DNA of 64,000 bases from CAKZSB01 sp964646405. GTDB lineage: Bacteria > Pseudomonadota > Gammaproteobacteria > Granulosicoccales > Granulosicoccaceae. Location of the stretch: the NCBI GenBank assembly GCA_964646405.1, contig CAZYDV010000003.1, positions 1-64,000 of the forward strand, given 5' to 3'. The notes under the pieces were generated by a model. It had not been told where the DNA came from and made no database searches. It saw only the letters and a program-made list of their open reading frames with translations. Shown here piece after piece: positions 35,865-44,723 of this stretch; positions within the stretch are counted from its first letter, which is position 1; each line of letters starts with the position of its first letter. A program made the position numbers and the translations under genes.

Positions 35865-36715
35865 CGCACCACTCCCGGCTGCAGATCACCGCCGTTACGA
35901 AGGCGATGCGCCGCCGCAAGCCTTGCACGCAGTACACGCGCCGGCTTGTCGACGATGGCGCGCAACAATAATTCGGCATTCTGCCGACTTTGCCGCAACA
36001 ACAGGCTGGCGCTGGCACCGGTTAACTCACCTTCGCTTTGCGTCTGTTCCGATGATCCGGTAGCAATACCGGCCTGCGCATGGCGAAAGTCAGCGATATC
36101 GCCACTGCGTCCTTCGACATCACTCTTGCCCGTCGCCTCGGCCTTATCTTCTGCCGGACGAAAGGCACCACCTTCCGGTACGCCCTGTTCAACGTTATTG
36201 CTGTCAGTGCCCGTTGTTGCCGGCGTCTCCTGATTGCCGTCTTTCCAGCTACCCGCCACCACCGAACTGCGCGAATCCTCCACCATCTTCAATTCCATCG
36301 CTTCAGCCCTGAGCACCAGGTCGAGATTGAAGCGGGCATCTTCATGAGATGGATCCAGACGCAATGCACTTTCGTAGGCGGCTTTGGCGCCGGTCCATTC
36401 TTTTAACAAAGCATAGGCGTTGCCCACGTTATACAGATTACTGACGTTCTCACGCTGAAGGAAATCACCCAGCGCGCGTCGGTAGCGCTGCGCCCGGTAC
36501 TGGGCCACGCCTCGCCAGTCGGCGCGCTGAAAAAGATGCATTGCCTGATCCGGCTTTCCCTGTTCAAGCAGCCGCAAACCCAACGCAAAGCGATCCGGCT
36601 TGGCCGACAACAGCGGTATCGCCCAACCCAATACCGTGGCCAGCAGCGAACCACCCAGAGCAATGAGCGCAAACGACTTCAACGCTCGACCCTCCGCCGC
36701 AGCAGCCACAGCCAC
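35861..36715 (-). CDS. TPR protein (BatB/E-type), membrane-anchored
   Basis: 284 residues. An N-terminal hydrophobic segment (FALIALGGSLLATVLGWAIPLL) precedes TPR units (LLEQGKPDQAMHLFQRADW, NLYNVGNAYALLKEWTGAKAAYESALRLDP). A low-complexity Ser/Thr/Gly/Asp-rich tail follows, then a short helix. Its place between the second VWA gene and BatD is the usual position of the TPR subunit in Bat-type operons. It starts inside the preceding gene (37-bp overlap), so expression is coupled. Confidence 0.8.
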   Translation of the reverse strand: MAVAAAAEGRALKSFALIALGGSLLATVLGWAIPLLSAKPDRFALGLRLLEQGKPDQAMHLFQRADWRGVAQYRAQRYRRALGDFLQRENVSNLYNVGNAYALLKEWTGAKAAYESALRLDPSHEDARFNLDLVLRAEAMELKMVEDSRSSVVAGSWKDGNQETPATTGTDSNNVEQGVPEGGAFRPAEDKAEATGKSDVEGRSGDIADFRHAQAGIATGSSEQTQSEGELTGASASLLLRQSRQNAELLLRAIVDKPARVLRARLAAAHRLRNGGDLQPGVVR

Positions 36716-37554
36716 AGCACCAGCGCAAGGGCAATTAAAGGTGGCCTTAGATCAAACGTCGATTCCTGCACGCCGCGGAAAAAACGATCCTGCGCAGCAG
36801 ATGAGAGCCGCGTAACAACTGCTGCGAGATCACTATTAGCATGCAGCTGCGCCCGGTAACTTTCTGCCACACCCGACCAACGCATGCTCTCACCGTCGGC
36901 CACAACGATATCCCTCAAACGGCCACGATCCGGAATCGCAATGATCTCTTCCAACGGTGTTCCGGAAGTCACAATCACCACCTGACCCACCGCTACTTCA
37001 GCATCGGCAAGCAGCGATTCGGCGACGGCAATGCCCTCCTGTAGCGTGCGTCCATTGGCGGGCATCAGATCAGGTGTGGCAACGCCCAGGTAGCGCTGCA
37101 CATGCGCCATGTCGTCCGTTAACGGCACTACCGTGTAAGCCCCATCACCTACCAGCACCAGGCCGGTAGCCGTCGCACTTGCAGGGCCGCTGTCGGATTG
37201 ATTCACTAACAACGCATCGGTAAAGAAACGCTGCGCTTCGACATCAATCCCTGCGGACATATCCAGCACGACGACACGCCCGGTGAAATTCGCAGGCGGC
37301 GCGGTGTTAATCGCGATCACCGGATGGGTGAGCGTGGCGATCACCAGCAGTGAACAGATTGCGGCGATAATGATTGATCTATCGTCGCTGGATTTCAGAC
37401 GGCGCTGCATGAATTGTCGCAGGGACGGAGTGGTGACCAGACGCCAGCTGCCCGGCAGCGATGCACCCACGCGATTCGACTGCTGCGCATACCAGACGCA
37501 AAACACCGTAAAAGGAAGCAGCAACAGCATGGCGATTGGCGTCAGCAGAGTCAT
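36679..37554 (-). CDS. VWA-type membrane protein with degenerate metal site
   Basis: 291 residues with membrane helices at 5-25, about 60-80 and near the C-terminus. The VWA domain begins at VVVLDMSAGI, where the MIDAS DxSxS is changed to D98-x-S100-x-G102, so metal binding may be lost or weakened. It overlaps the first VWA gene by 4 bp. In Bat/Mxa clusters the two VWA proteins form a pair with the MoxR ATPase; this one may have become structural. Confidence 0.75.
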   Translation of the reverse strand: MTLLTPIAMLLLLPFTVFCVWYAQQSNRVGASLPGSWRLVTTPSLRQFMQRRLKSSDDRSIIIAAICSLLVIATLTHPVIAINTAPPANFTGRVVVLDMSAGIDVEAQRFFTDALLVNQSDSGPASATATGLVLVGDGAYTVVPLTDDMAHVQRYLGVATPDLMPANGRTLQEGIAVAESLLADAEVAVGQVVIVTSGTPLEEIIAIPDRGRLRDIVVADGESMRWSGVAESYRAQLHANSDLAAVVTRLSSAAQDRFFRGVQESTFDLRPPLIALALVLWLWLLRRRVER

Positions 37555-38492
37555 TGCTCACGCCTCAGTCGCAGGCTGTACACCAGCAACGCCAGCAAGG
37601 CCAAAAGCAACGGCACCCAGGTTAAATCGTGGATCAGGCGTTGTGGCTGTGCCGAACGATCTTTTCCGGCTGGTATCTCACGGCTGGCCAAATCGCTATA
37701 GATTTGCTGTAACTGTGTCGAGTCCTGCGCCTCGGCATACTGACCACCGCCCAGCTGTGCGATCTCGCGCATATAGGCTCTGTTCTCGGGTCTCACCGAC
37801 GAGGAAAAGCCAATCACATGCACCGTCATACCAAGCTGCTCGGCCAGCCGCGAGGCGTCAGTGGCAGATAACTGCCCCGTGTTGGTCTCGCCATCGGTGA
37901 CGATCACCATCGTGGTATTACGGCCGCTATCATCACGCACCAGCTTGACCGCCAGACCGATAGGCTGGCCTAGGTCCGTTTTACGCCCCGGTAAACCGAT
38001 ATTCAGTTCCGTCATGACCTCGATGACCGCGCGGGTATCGTAGGTAAAAGGCGAAACCAGATACGCATCGTTGGCAAAGGCGATCAACGCGACGCGATCA
38101 CCCTCGCGCTGTGAGATAAAATCGCCAAGGATTCTACGCACTGACTGAAACCGGCTCTCGACCGCGCCCGCCATCGGCGTCTGGCCCATACTTGCAGACA
38201 AATCCACTGCCACCACAATCGACTGTCCCGAACGCCACGGCAGTTCGTCCACTCGCATCACGGGTTGTGCCAGTGCAAACAACAGAGCAAGCCAGCCAGC
38301 CACGGCCGCGATACCACTGGCCGTCCAGCGCGAAAGCCCAAACGGAAACGGTGGGGCCGCACGGGTTAACGCCTGCAGCACGCCACGCGGCAACGCCACA
38401 GCCCGCATCACCGGTAACGAGGGCAAGACGTAGCGCGCAACCAACGGCAACGGCAGCAATAACAATAGCCACCATCGGATGAACTCGATCAT
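37551..38492 (-). CDS. VWA-domain membrane protein (BatA/MxaC-like)
   Basis: 313 residues with helices near 5-25 and 57-80 and at the C-terminus. A full MIDAS motif DLSAS (97-101) is followed by GDRVALIAFANDAYL and the metal-loop IVTDGETNTG. The domain faces the periplasm. In related clusters such proteins act with MoxR in assembly or metal loading of secreted enzymes, including methanol dehydrogenase. It overlaps the DUF4381 gene by 4 bp. Confidence 0.88.
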   Translation of the reverse strand: MIEFIRWWLLLLLPLPLVARYVLPSLPVMRAVALPRGVLQALTRAAPPFPFGLSRWTASGIAAVAGWLALLFALAQPVMRVDELPWRSGQSIVVAVDLSASMGQTPMAGAVESRFQSVRRILGDFISQREGDRVALIAFANDAYLVSPFTYDTRAVIEVMTELNIGLPGRKTDLGQPIGLAVKLVRDDSGRNTTMVIVTDGETNTGQLSATDASRLAEQLGMTVHVIGFSSSVRPENRAYMREIAQLGGGQYAEAQDSTQLQQIYSDLASREIPAGKDRSAQPQRLIHDLTWVPLLLALLALLVYSLRLRREQ

Positions 38493-38884
38493 GAATCCAC
38501 CACTTGATTCAGATGATCGTGAATCTGTTTTAGGCGGCTGGTACTAATTTTTTCCGGTGGCAGAAACACCGCAGCCGGGAAAGGTGTGACCGCACGATAC
38601 GGCGCAATTCGTTTGGCAAGGTCGAGTAGATCGGCGTTATGTTGCTGTTGGGCATCGGCGTTGTCTGCCGGCGTTGCATCGATCGATTCACCAATCTCCT
38701 TCAATCGCCTGCGCGCCTGATGCAACCAGACGCGAGAGCGCCGATATCTGATCCACAACAGCGCAAGCAAAACAAGCACAAGGCATGCAAAAGGCAGCCA
38801 CGAGAATCCCGCGCCCAGTTGACCCAACGCCATATCGGGCAAATGAATATCTCGCAATTGCAGCAGCAGTTCGTCGGGTGTCAT
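38489..38884 (-). CDS. DUF4381 family membrane protein
   Basis: 131 residues. A membrane helix (LPFACLVLVLLALLWIRY) follows a short N-terminal LRDIHLPD motif. A basic helix and a PFPAAVFLPPE-type tail complete the DUF4381 pattern. It is the usual small partner between the DUF58 and VWA genes in these clusters. Overlaps both neighbours by 4 bp (ATGA type), so it is translationally coupled. Confidence 0.82.
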   Translation of the reverse strand: MTPDELLLQLRDIHLPDMALGQLGAGFSWLPFACLVLVLLALLWIRYRRSRVWLHQARRRLKEIGESIDATPADNADAQQQHNADLLDLAKRIAPYRAVTPFPAAVFLPPEKISTSRLKQIHDHLNQVVDS

Positions 38885-39894
38885 CGTGTCACTCCATCGA
38901 ACGAGCGTGACAACACATCATCGGCGTAAGTCACCTGCCAGCCCAGACCGGCCAGATGGTCGGCGAGTGCATTTTGATGTTGTATTACTTCAGCATTAGC
39001 TCGGTCTACCTGACGTGCTGGTACCGCGCAGGTGATACTGTTGTTCATCGCCAACAACCGCGCCGGGTAACGACCTGCGACCAGATGGCCCTGGGTGATA
39101 CGATCGCGGACTAAAAAACACTTCAGTGCATGGCGTGCCGCTGCAGCCTTCGACCATTGATCAAATCCCGAATTGCGATCAACTGCTTCATCGATCAGAC
39201 AGATCTCATCCCCTTTACCCAACAGGCTTTGCGCGTTGTCAAGCGCGGCCAGTAGTTCATCATCGTTCGCACCGATGGGAGTCGATACCTGCTCCGGTGT
39301 ATTCATCGCAGCCGCCAGGCAATCGTTATATTGCTGATGAATGCGTTCGAGCAATAGCCAAAGATGACGGCGCCCGCGTTTTGCAATAAGTGGTTCCTGT
39401 CCGCTGCAGACCAGACCGACGGGCTCGTTGATCACCTGCGCATCAAACGCCAGGCGCGCTGCGATCAGTGCAGCGGTTTTCGCCATCAAACGCTGCGCCG
39501 TACCAAACAACAGGCTGCTGTCCAGCCGCAATATGATCACACGCGCCCGGTGCGACTGGGCGGCAAATCGCTTCACCTGCAAACGTCCACTGCGCGCAGT
39601 AGCACGCCAGTCAACCCAGCGCGGATCATCACCATTCTGGTACGGGCTCACCCCGTCGAACGACAGACTTCTGGCTCGGCCGCGACCGGGGCGTTCACCA
39701 TCCGGACCCCGCATGCCGGCTGCAAGTGATGCGGGCCAACGATGCGGCTTCTGTGCAATCAACTCCTCAAACCGTAACTCGACTGCCTGCGATGCCGATT
39801 CCTCATTAATCAATGAACTGACACGCGCAGCTTCACTGGCCCGGTTTACAGGCCACTTTAAATGTTGTCGCCAGTGGCTAGACAAGATCGACAT
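38881..39894 (-). CDS. DUF58 family protein
   Basis: 337 residues with the DUF58 hallmark (GDDPRWVDWRATARSGRLQVKRF) in the middle and a VWA-like C-terminal half. DUF58 proteins typically sit beside MoxR ATPases and may be their substrate adaptors. No membrane helix is obvious. It overlaps the end of the MoxR gene by 17 bp. Within methylotroph clusters the equivalent gene is called mxaS; that equivalence is inferred from order. Confidence 0.85.
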   Translation of the reverse strand: MSILSSHWRQHLKWPVNRASEAARVSSLINEESASQAVELRFEELIAQKPHRWPASLAAGMRGPDGERPGRGRARSLSFDGVSPYQNGDDPRWVDWRATARSGRLQVKRFAAQSHRARVIILRLDSSLLFGTAQRLMAKTAALIAARLAFDAQVINEPVGLVCSGQEPLIAKRGRRHLWLLLERIHQQYNDCLAAAMNTPEQVSTPIGANDDELLAALDNAQSLLGKGDEICLIDEAVDRNSGFDQWSKAAAARHALKCFLVRDRITQGHLVAGRYPARLLAMNNSITCAVPARQVDRANAEVIQHQNALADHLAGLGWQVTYADDVLSRSFDGVTR

Positions 39895-40885
39895 GTTCTA
39901 CCAACCGTTCGATCAGGGATTCTTTTCTAATGCCATCGGCTTCAGCGCGATAGGTCAGCGCCACGCGATGTGCAAGCGTCGCTACCGCCAGATCACGGAC
40001 ATCCTCCGGCACCACATAGTCGCGACTATCCAGCCAGGCACGCGCTTTCGCCACCGCCGCAAGCGTGATAGATCCGCGCGATGAAGCCGGATGCGCCAGA
40101 TGTTCGGTCACACCTTGCAATGGCGAGGGTTCGGTGCGCAGTGTCGTTAACAGACGCACGATATAGTCACGCACCGGCGCTGACACATGCACCTCGCGAA
40201 CCTGGCGTTGCGCCTGTAGTAATTCGTTTATGCCGATTGATTGCTCGACTTTGTCATCGGCCGACTGATGCTGTTGTGCCTCGTCGAGCAACAAATCCAG
40301 AATGTCCTTTTCGCCTTGTGCATCGGCATAGTCGATATTGATCTGCAACATGAAACGATCGAGTTGCGCTTGTGGCAGATCCCAGGTGCCGTCGTGCTCT
40401 ATCGGGTTTTGTGTGGCGATAACAAAAAACGTCGGTGGCAAGGCATAGCTGGTTTCACCACTGGAGATCTGTCGCTCCTCCATCGCCTCAAGCAACGCCG
40501 ACTGCACCTTGGCTGGCGCACGATTGATTTCATCAGCCAGAATATAATTCGCAAACAACGGCCCGCGCTGAAACGCAAACTGTTGCGTGCTGTGATCGAG
40601 AATGGCGCCCCCGATCAAATCACTGGGCAGCAGATCGGGGGTGAACTGAATTCGATTGAAGCTGCCTTCCAGTGATTGAAACAACAGCCTGGCCATACGA
40701 GTTTTGGCCACACCCGGCGGGCCCTCCAATATCACATGGCCATCGGCCAGCATCGCCTCGACGACCTGCTGCGCGATCAGCGGCTGACCGACGACGTGCT
40801 GATTCACACTGGCAATCAGATCGCCGAACTGCTGCTGCAGATCAGTGGTTTGTGTATCGGTTGCCGGCATGGCTTGATCGTTCAT
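39878..40885 (-). CDS. MoxR-type AAA ATPase
   Basis: 335 residues from the ATG at 40885; a GTG at 40930 and an ATG at 40870 are also in frame. Walker A GPPGVAKT, Walker B ILADEINRAP, sensor-1 ATQNP and the terminal helical lid (SSRGSITLAAVAKARAWLDSRDYVVPEDV) fit MoxR. It is a cytosolic chaperone-like ATPase and the first gene of the ten-gene run. In methylotrophs MoxR is needed to make active methanol dehydrogenase, and here the run ends in a PQQ alcohol dehydrogenase. About 200 bp separate it from the Mo-hydroxylase gene upstream. Confidence 0.92.
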   Translation of the reverse strand: MNDQAMPATDTQTTDLQQQFGDLIASVNQHVVGQPLIAQQVVEAMLADGHVILEGPPGVAKTRMARLLFQSLEGSFNRIQFTPDLLPSDLIGGAILDHSTQQFAFQRGPLFANYILADEINRAPAKVQSALLEAMEERQISSGETSYALPPTFFVIATQNPIEHDGTWDLPQAQLDRFMLQINIDYADAQGEKDILDLLLDEAQQHQSADDKVEQSIGINELLQAQRQVREVHVSAPVRDYIVRLLTTLRTEPSPLQGVTEHLAHPASSRGSITLAAVAKARAWLDSRDYVVPEDVRDLAVATLAHRVALTYRAEADGIRKESLIERLVEHVDLV

Positions 40886-41083
40886 CGAAATCGAGGCCAC
40901 AGACTTAACACTGCGACGCTTCGCCGGCACAGCCGCAAATGATCATTTCATTCGGCAAAGCTTCCCCCTCAGCCAAATTTCGGCTGCTGAAAATAGTCAG
41001 TGATTCTGTCGAGTTGCCGGGACCGGATGATCCCGACAACTCTGCTCAGTTAACTAACGCAGTTGGTTAACTACGCTATTGTG

Positions 41084-43444
41084 CTAACCCACATTTTCAC
41101 CAAACGGCATATCGCGAAAACGCTTGCCGGTTGCGGCAAAAATAGCGTTGGCAAGCGCTGGCGCTACCGGTGGCACACCGGGTTCACCCACACCGGTTGC
41201 GTGTACCGAAAACGGGTGATCCACGATATGGGTGTGCACATCTTTGGGATACGAATTGATGCGCACGACCGGATAGTCATGGAAGTTCGAGTTGGTTACC
41301 GCACCATTCTCGTAGTTGATGTTCGAGTGCATCGCCAGCGTCATGCCCATCACCGCCGCCCCTTCCATCTGTGACGCCACCCGTTCGGGGTTTACACAGA
41401 AACCGCAGTCGACGGCCATATGCACTTCGGGCACAGCAACGCTGCCATCGGCACCGACTTTTACTTTCACCACCGATGCTACGTAGGTCACGAAGCTGCG
41501 GTGCGCGGCAATACCCAGCGCCTCACCCTCGGGCAGGTCCTTGCCCCAACCGGCCTTCTCTGCCGCAAGCTCTATCACGCCACGCAAACGCGCGGTATCG
41601 TTAGGAAATTCCTCATAGGGTTCGCCGTAGTTCCACAACTCTTTCATATCGGCGGCGACCGGATCGATCTTCCGATCGGGACCGATCAACTCGATCAGCA
41701 TGTCCTTGGGATCACGCCCCAGGTCGTGCGCGAGTTCGGCAATGAATGACTGCACGCCCCAGGCCCGAGGAATATTCGATACCGAACGGAACCAGCCGAT
41801 GCGGGTGTGGGATTTTGCCTCACCCGATTCAACCACCAGATTCTCCACACCAATCGGCGTATCGACCAGCCCCATGCCTGCTTCCAGGCCACTGGTATGC
41901 AGCGGATCTTCAACGAACGTGGAGAAAATCGTCGGCGATACGGAGCGATGGCGCCAGCCAATGACTTTGTCATCGCTATCGAGCGCGGCTTCGAGATGTT
42001 CCACCGACGTGGTGTGATAGAAGCCGTGGCGAATGTCATCTTCACGTGTCCACTGCAGCTTCACCGGTGCGCCAATTTCTTTCGATACCAGTGCCGCCTC
42101 GATCACGTAATCACACTTGGACTTTCGACCAAAACCACCACCGAGCAGACTGACCTCAACCGTAACATCCGCCGCATCCATACCCAGTGCTGCCGAGGTA
42201 TCGGTTCTGGCCCCATAAGGGCTTTGCACCGGCGCCCAGATATTCAGCTTGCCGTCTTTGAAGTCGGCAACCGCCACCAGCGGTTCCATCTGCGCATGCT
42301 GCATGTGCGGCTGATAATACTCCTGCGAAAACACTCGCGCCGCGTTGCTGAACGCTGCATCAGGGTCGCCCACCTTACGCAGAACCTTGCCCGGCTTTTT
42401 TGCCGTCGCCCGCATCTGATCGGCATAGGCTTGCGAGTTGTATTGTGCGTGCGGGCTGTCGCTCCACTGTATCTTCAGTGCATCGCGGCCCTTGATTGCA
42501 GCCCAGGTGTTGGATGCCACAACCGCCACGCCACCCAGCGGTGCAAACTTTGCCGGCGGCATGGAACCATCGATATTAACGATACGTTCAACGCCGGGCA
42601 CTTTCATCGCATCGGAATCATCAACCGATTCAACTCTGGCGCCGACGACCGGCGGGCGCGCGACTGCCGCGAACTTCATGCCGTCCAGAGTGATATCCGC
42701 ACCGTATCGCGCCTTACCGGTGGTGATGTCGTGCAGATCGTATATCGGCACTTCACCTTTGCCCATGTAGCGAAACTGATCGTCGGTTTTGAAGGTCAGC
42801 TCCTCGAATGCTGGCACCTCCAGCGCCATGGCCTCGGCGGCAATATCGCCGTAGCCGATTTTCTTCGAGCCGTCTTTCATGTGAACTTCATGGTTTTCGG
42901 CGATAACCTGATCGGCCTCCACACCCCACTGCTTGGCCGCCGCCTGCTCCAGCATCGAACGCACCGACGCCCCCATCTGCCGCATGGGCTGCAGGTAGTG
43001 ACGCAAACTGCGCGAGCCATCTGTATCCTGGTTGCCGTATTTGGGTTCATCACCCTCGGCCTGACGCAACACCACACGTGACCAGTCGGCCTCCATCTCA
43101 TCCGCCAATACCATCGGCACACCAGTCTTCGCACCGGTGCCCATCTCCGAGCGATGCGTGGTCAATATGACCGTGCCATCCGGTGCAATCTCTACAAACA
43201 CATGCGGATCGACAACCGTCCCGTTTGGCATACCTTCGGCACCGGTCGGGTACGGGTCATAGGCCATAGCCGTACCGGGCACGATTTGCATGGCCAACGC
43301 CATTGCCGCACCGCCGCCACTGAGTTGAAGGAACTTGCGGCGGCTGAGTTTTCCAATGATCGCGCTGGACGGCGGCGAATTTTCGGCTTCGACCGGCTCA
43401 CCATAGAGTTCGGCGGCAATGGCCTGTTCAATCTGGCTGTGCAT
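41084..43444 (-). CDS. Mo-hydroxylase large subunit (IorB/aldehyde-oxidase type), Tat-exported
   Basis: 786 residues from the ATG at 43444, with GGAGGG 7 nt upstream; the frame is open further back only inside the small-subunit gene. A Tat-like signal (KLSRRKFLQLSGGGAAMALAM) marks export. The xanthine-dehydrogenase family blocks VEVSLLGGGFGRKS and the Mo-site Glu in GVGEPGVPPVAPALANAI are present. IorB-type enzymes hydroxylate N-heterocycles or oxidise aldehydes in the periplasm and pass electrons through the IorA subunit, encoded 2 bp upstream. Co-location with a PQQ alcohol dehydrogenase favours aldehyde oxidation (inference). Confidence 0.92.
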   Translation of the reverse strand: MHSQIEQAIAAELYGEPVEAENSPPSSAIIGKLSRRKFLQLSGGGAAMALAMQIVPGTAMAYDPYPTGAEGMPNGTVVDPHVFVEIAPDGTVILTTHRSEMGTGAKTGVPMVLADEMEADWSRVVLRQAEGDEPKYGNQDTDGSRSLRHYLQPMRQMGASVRSMLEQAAAKQWGVEADQVIAENHEVHMKDGSKKIGYGDIAAEAMALEVPAFEELTFKTDDQFRYMGKGEVPIYDLHDITTGKARYGADITLDGMKFAAVARPPVVGARVESVDDSDAMKVPGVERIVNIDGSMPPAKFAPLGGVAVVASNTWAAIKGRDALKIQWSDSPHAQYNSQAYADQMRATAKKPGKVLRKVGDPDAAFSNAARVFSQEYYQPHMQHAQMEPLVAVADFKDGKLNIWAPVQSPYGARTDTSAALGMDAADVTVEVSLLGGGFGRKSKCDYVIEAALVSKEIGAPVKLQWTREDDIRHGFYHTTSVEHLEAALDSDDKVIGWRHRSVSPTIFSTFVEDPLHTSGLEAGMGLVDTPIGVENLVVESGEAKSHTRIGWFRSVSNIPRAWGVQSFIAELAHDLGRDPKDMLIELIGPDRKIDPVAADMKELWNYGEPYEEFPNDTARLRGVIELAAEKAGWGKDLPEGEALGIAAHRSFVTYVASVVKVKVGADGSVAVPEVHMAVDCGFCVNPERVASQMEGAAVMGMTLAMHSNINYENGAVTNSNFHDYPVVRINSYPKDVHTHIVDHPFSVHATGVGEPGVPPVAPALANAIFAATGKRFRDMPFGENVG

Positions 43445-43446
43445 AA

Positions 43447-43908
43447 TTAACCCTCCATTTCCGAGGCCGCCATTTCTACGGCCGCCTGAATTCGTTGATA
43501 ACAACCGCAACGGCAGATGTTGCCCGTCATCTGTTGCTCGATTTCCTCGCTGGACACACCGGAATTGTTCGCAAGCAGAGACGCTGCGTTCATGATCTGA
43601 CCCGCCTGGCAATAGCCGCACTGCGGCACGTTTTGCGCGCGCCAGGCCTTTTGCACCGGATGATCCCCGTTCGGATCCAGCCCTTCAATGGTGGTGATGT
43701 CGCGCCCGGCAACCGACTCCATGCTCAGCAGGCAGCCGCGCTGCGCTTTGCCATCGACATGCACCGTGCAGGCACCGCACTGGCCGGTCCCGCAGCCGAA
43801 CTTGGTACCGTGCAGGTTCAAAATATCCCGAACGTACCAAAGCACCGGCATCGTGGGGTCACCATCGAACGCGTGCTCTTCGCCATTAACCTTGATGGAA
43901 ATTGCCAT
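43447..43908 (-). CDS. Mo-hydroxylase [2Fe-2S] subunit (IorA type)
   Basis: 153 residues with both clusters. The plant-ferredoxin set is C39, C44, C47 and C59 in FGCGTGQCGACTVHV...GC. The alpha-helical set is C96, C99, C131 and C133 in CGYCQAGQ and CRCGCYQRIQ. It is the electron-transfer partner of the large subunit encoded next. The small subunit lacks its own Tat signal, so it is probably carried out with IorB. Confidence 0.95.
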   Translation of the reverse strand: MAISIKVNGEEHAFDGDPTMPVLWYVRDILNLHGTKFGCGTGQCGACTVHVDGKAQRGCLLSMESVAGRDITTIEGLDPNGDHPVQKAWRAQNVPQCGYCQAGQIMNAASLLANNSGVSSEEIEQQMTGNICRCGCYQRIQAAVEMAASEMEG

Positions 43909-44018
43909 GTATCCTCCGTAGTTTTAGGTTGGTCAGCCTGCGCTGACCGATTCGTATCGCCTATGAAGAGCGGGGCTCTCCATTGGCAGTAAATTATCGA
44001 TGTAGAGTAAGTGCTGCA

Positions 44019-44648
44019 CTATTTCTTCTGAGACTCAATCAGGGCCTGCAATGCGCCTTCGATCTGTGCGAGTGCCTGCTGATCTGTTTTAGTGACTGGT
44101 TCGGCGCTCTCGCAACGGGGATCGGTACGCTGCAACGCGCCAAACATTTCGCGCGTCAACGGGATCGGATCGCAACCATTGTCCTGCTCGCACACCATGT
44201 CGAACTCCGGCTTGGCCATTGCGTAACAGCCAAAACAGTTCATGCCAAAGCCATTGTTGACTTCAGCAAAACCACGCGTGTTGATGTTGGTGCCTTTGGC
44301 ATCGACGTCAAGAAAGAAAAATTCCCAATCGTTGGTGGCCGGGTTAAAGCCCTTTTGCCTTTTGACCATGGCTTCAAACGGGATCAACTGCAGCAGACTA
44401 CCAGGCGGATAGACGCCCTTACCGGCCTGCGCCACCTTCACTGTGCCATCCAGGTTGCCCAGCAGGTTGTCCACATAGAAGTGACGGACCTGGGTCATAT
44501 CGCTCATACAGCGGAAAGATGAGTTGTCCACAGACACCTCATCCGCCAGACCCATACCGGTCCCAATCCAGACCATCAACGCGCCAGCACACATCTGTCG
44601 ACCTAAACCGCGCCGGCTTTTACGAGCACCACCCGTGTCACGAGCCAT
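44019..44648 (-). CDS. Secreted Cys-rich protein with CFGCY motif
   Basis: 209 residues from the ATG at 44648 (an in-frame ATG at 44675 is possible). An N-terminal hydrophobic segment (MCAGALMVWIGTGMGLA) is the likely export signal. The core has GTNINTRGFAEVNNGFGMNCFGCYAMAKPEFDMVCEQDNGCDPIP. From recall, similar proteins have Cys-x-x-Cys-His here and would bind heme c; this one has Tyr142 in the His position, so heme attachment is doubtful. It is the first gene before IorA/IorB and carries the second operator copy upstream, so it probably belongs to that system as an electron carrier or accessory protein. Confidence 0.7.
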   Translation of the reverse strand: MARDTGGARKSRRGLGRQMCAGALMVWIGTGMGLADEVSVDNSSFRCMSDMTQVRHFYVDNLLGNLDGTVKVAQAGKGVYPPGSLLQLIPFEAMVKRQKGFNPATNDWEFFFLDVDAKGTNINTRGFAEVNNGFGMNCFGCYAMAKPEFDMVCEQDNGCDPIPLTREMFGALQRTDPRCESAEPVTKTDQQALAQIEGALQALIESQKK

Positions 44649-44699
44649 CGTGCTATTTCCCCGATTTCTCTTCATCCGAGCGCAGGAACGCAGGCGTTC

Positions 44700-44723
44700 A
44701 TATTCTGCACTCTGAATTCAGAA
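44700..44723. promoter_or_regulatory. Palindromic operator, copy B
   Basis: Contains the same perfect 12-bp palindrome TCTGAATTCAGA (44711-44722), embedded in 24 bp that match 28932-28955 on the other strand with one difference. It lies 52 bp upstream of the Cys-rich protein gene that leads the Mo-hydroxylase genes. This places that cluster under the same regulator as the TPP enzyme and ligase, by inference. Confidence 0.6.

Noticed and set aside
41807..43081. 424-residue open frame on the plus strand
   Set aside because: It is antisense to the well-supported Mo-hydroxylase large subunit, has a His/Arg-rich composition and no recognisable domain. Long shadows are expected opposite a GC-rich gene.
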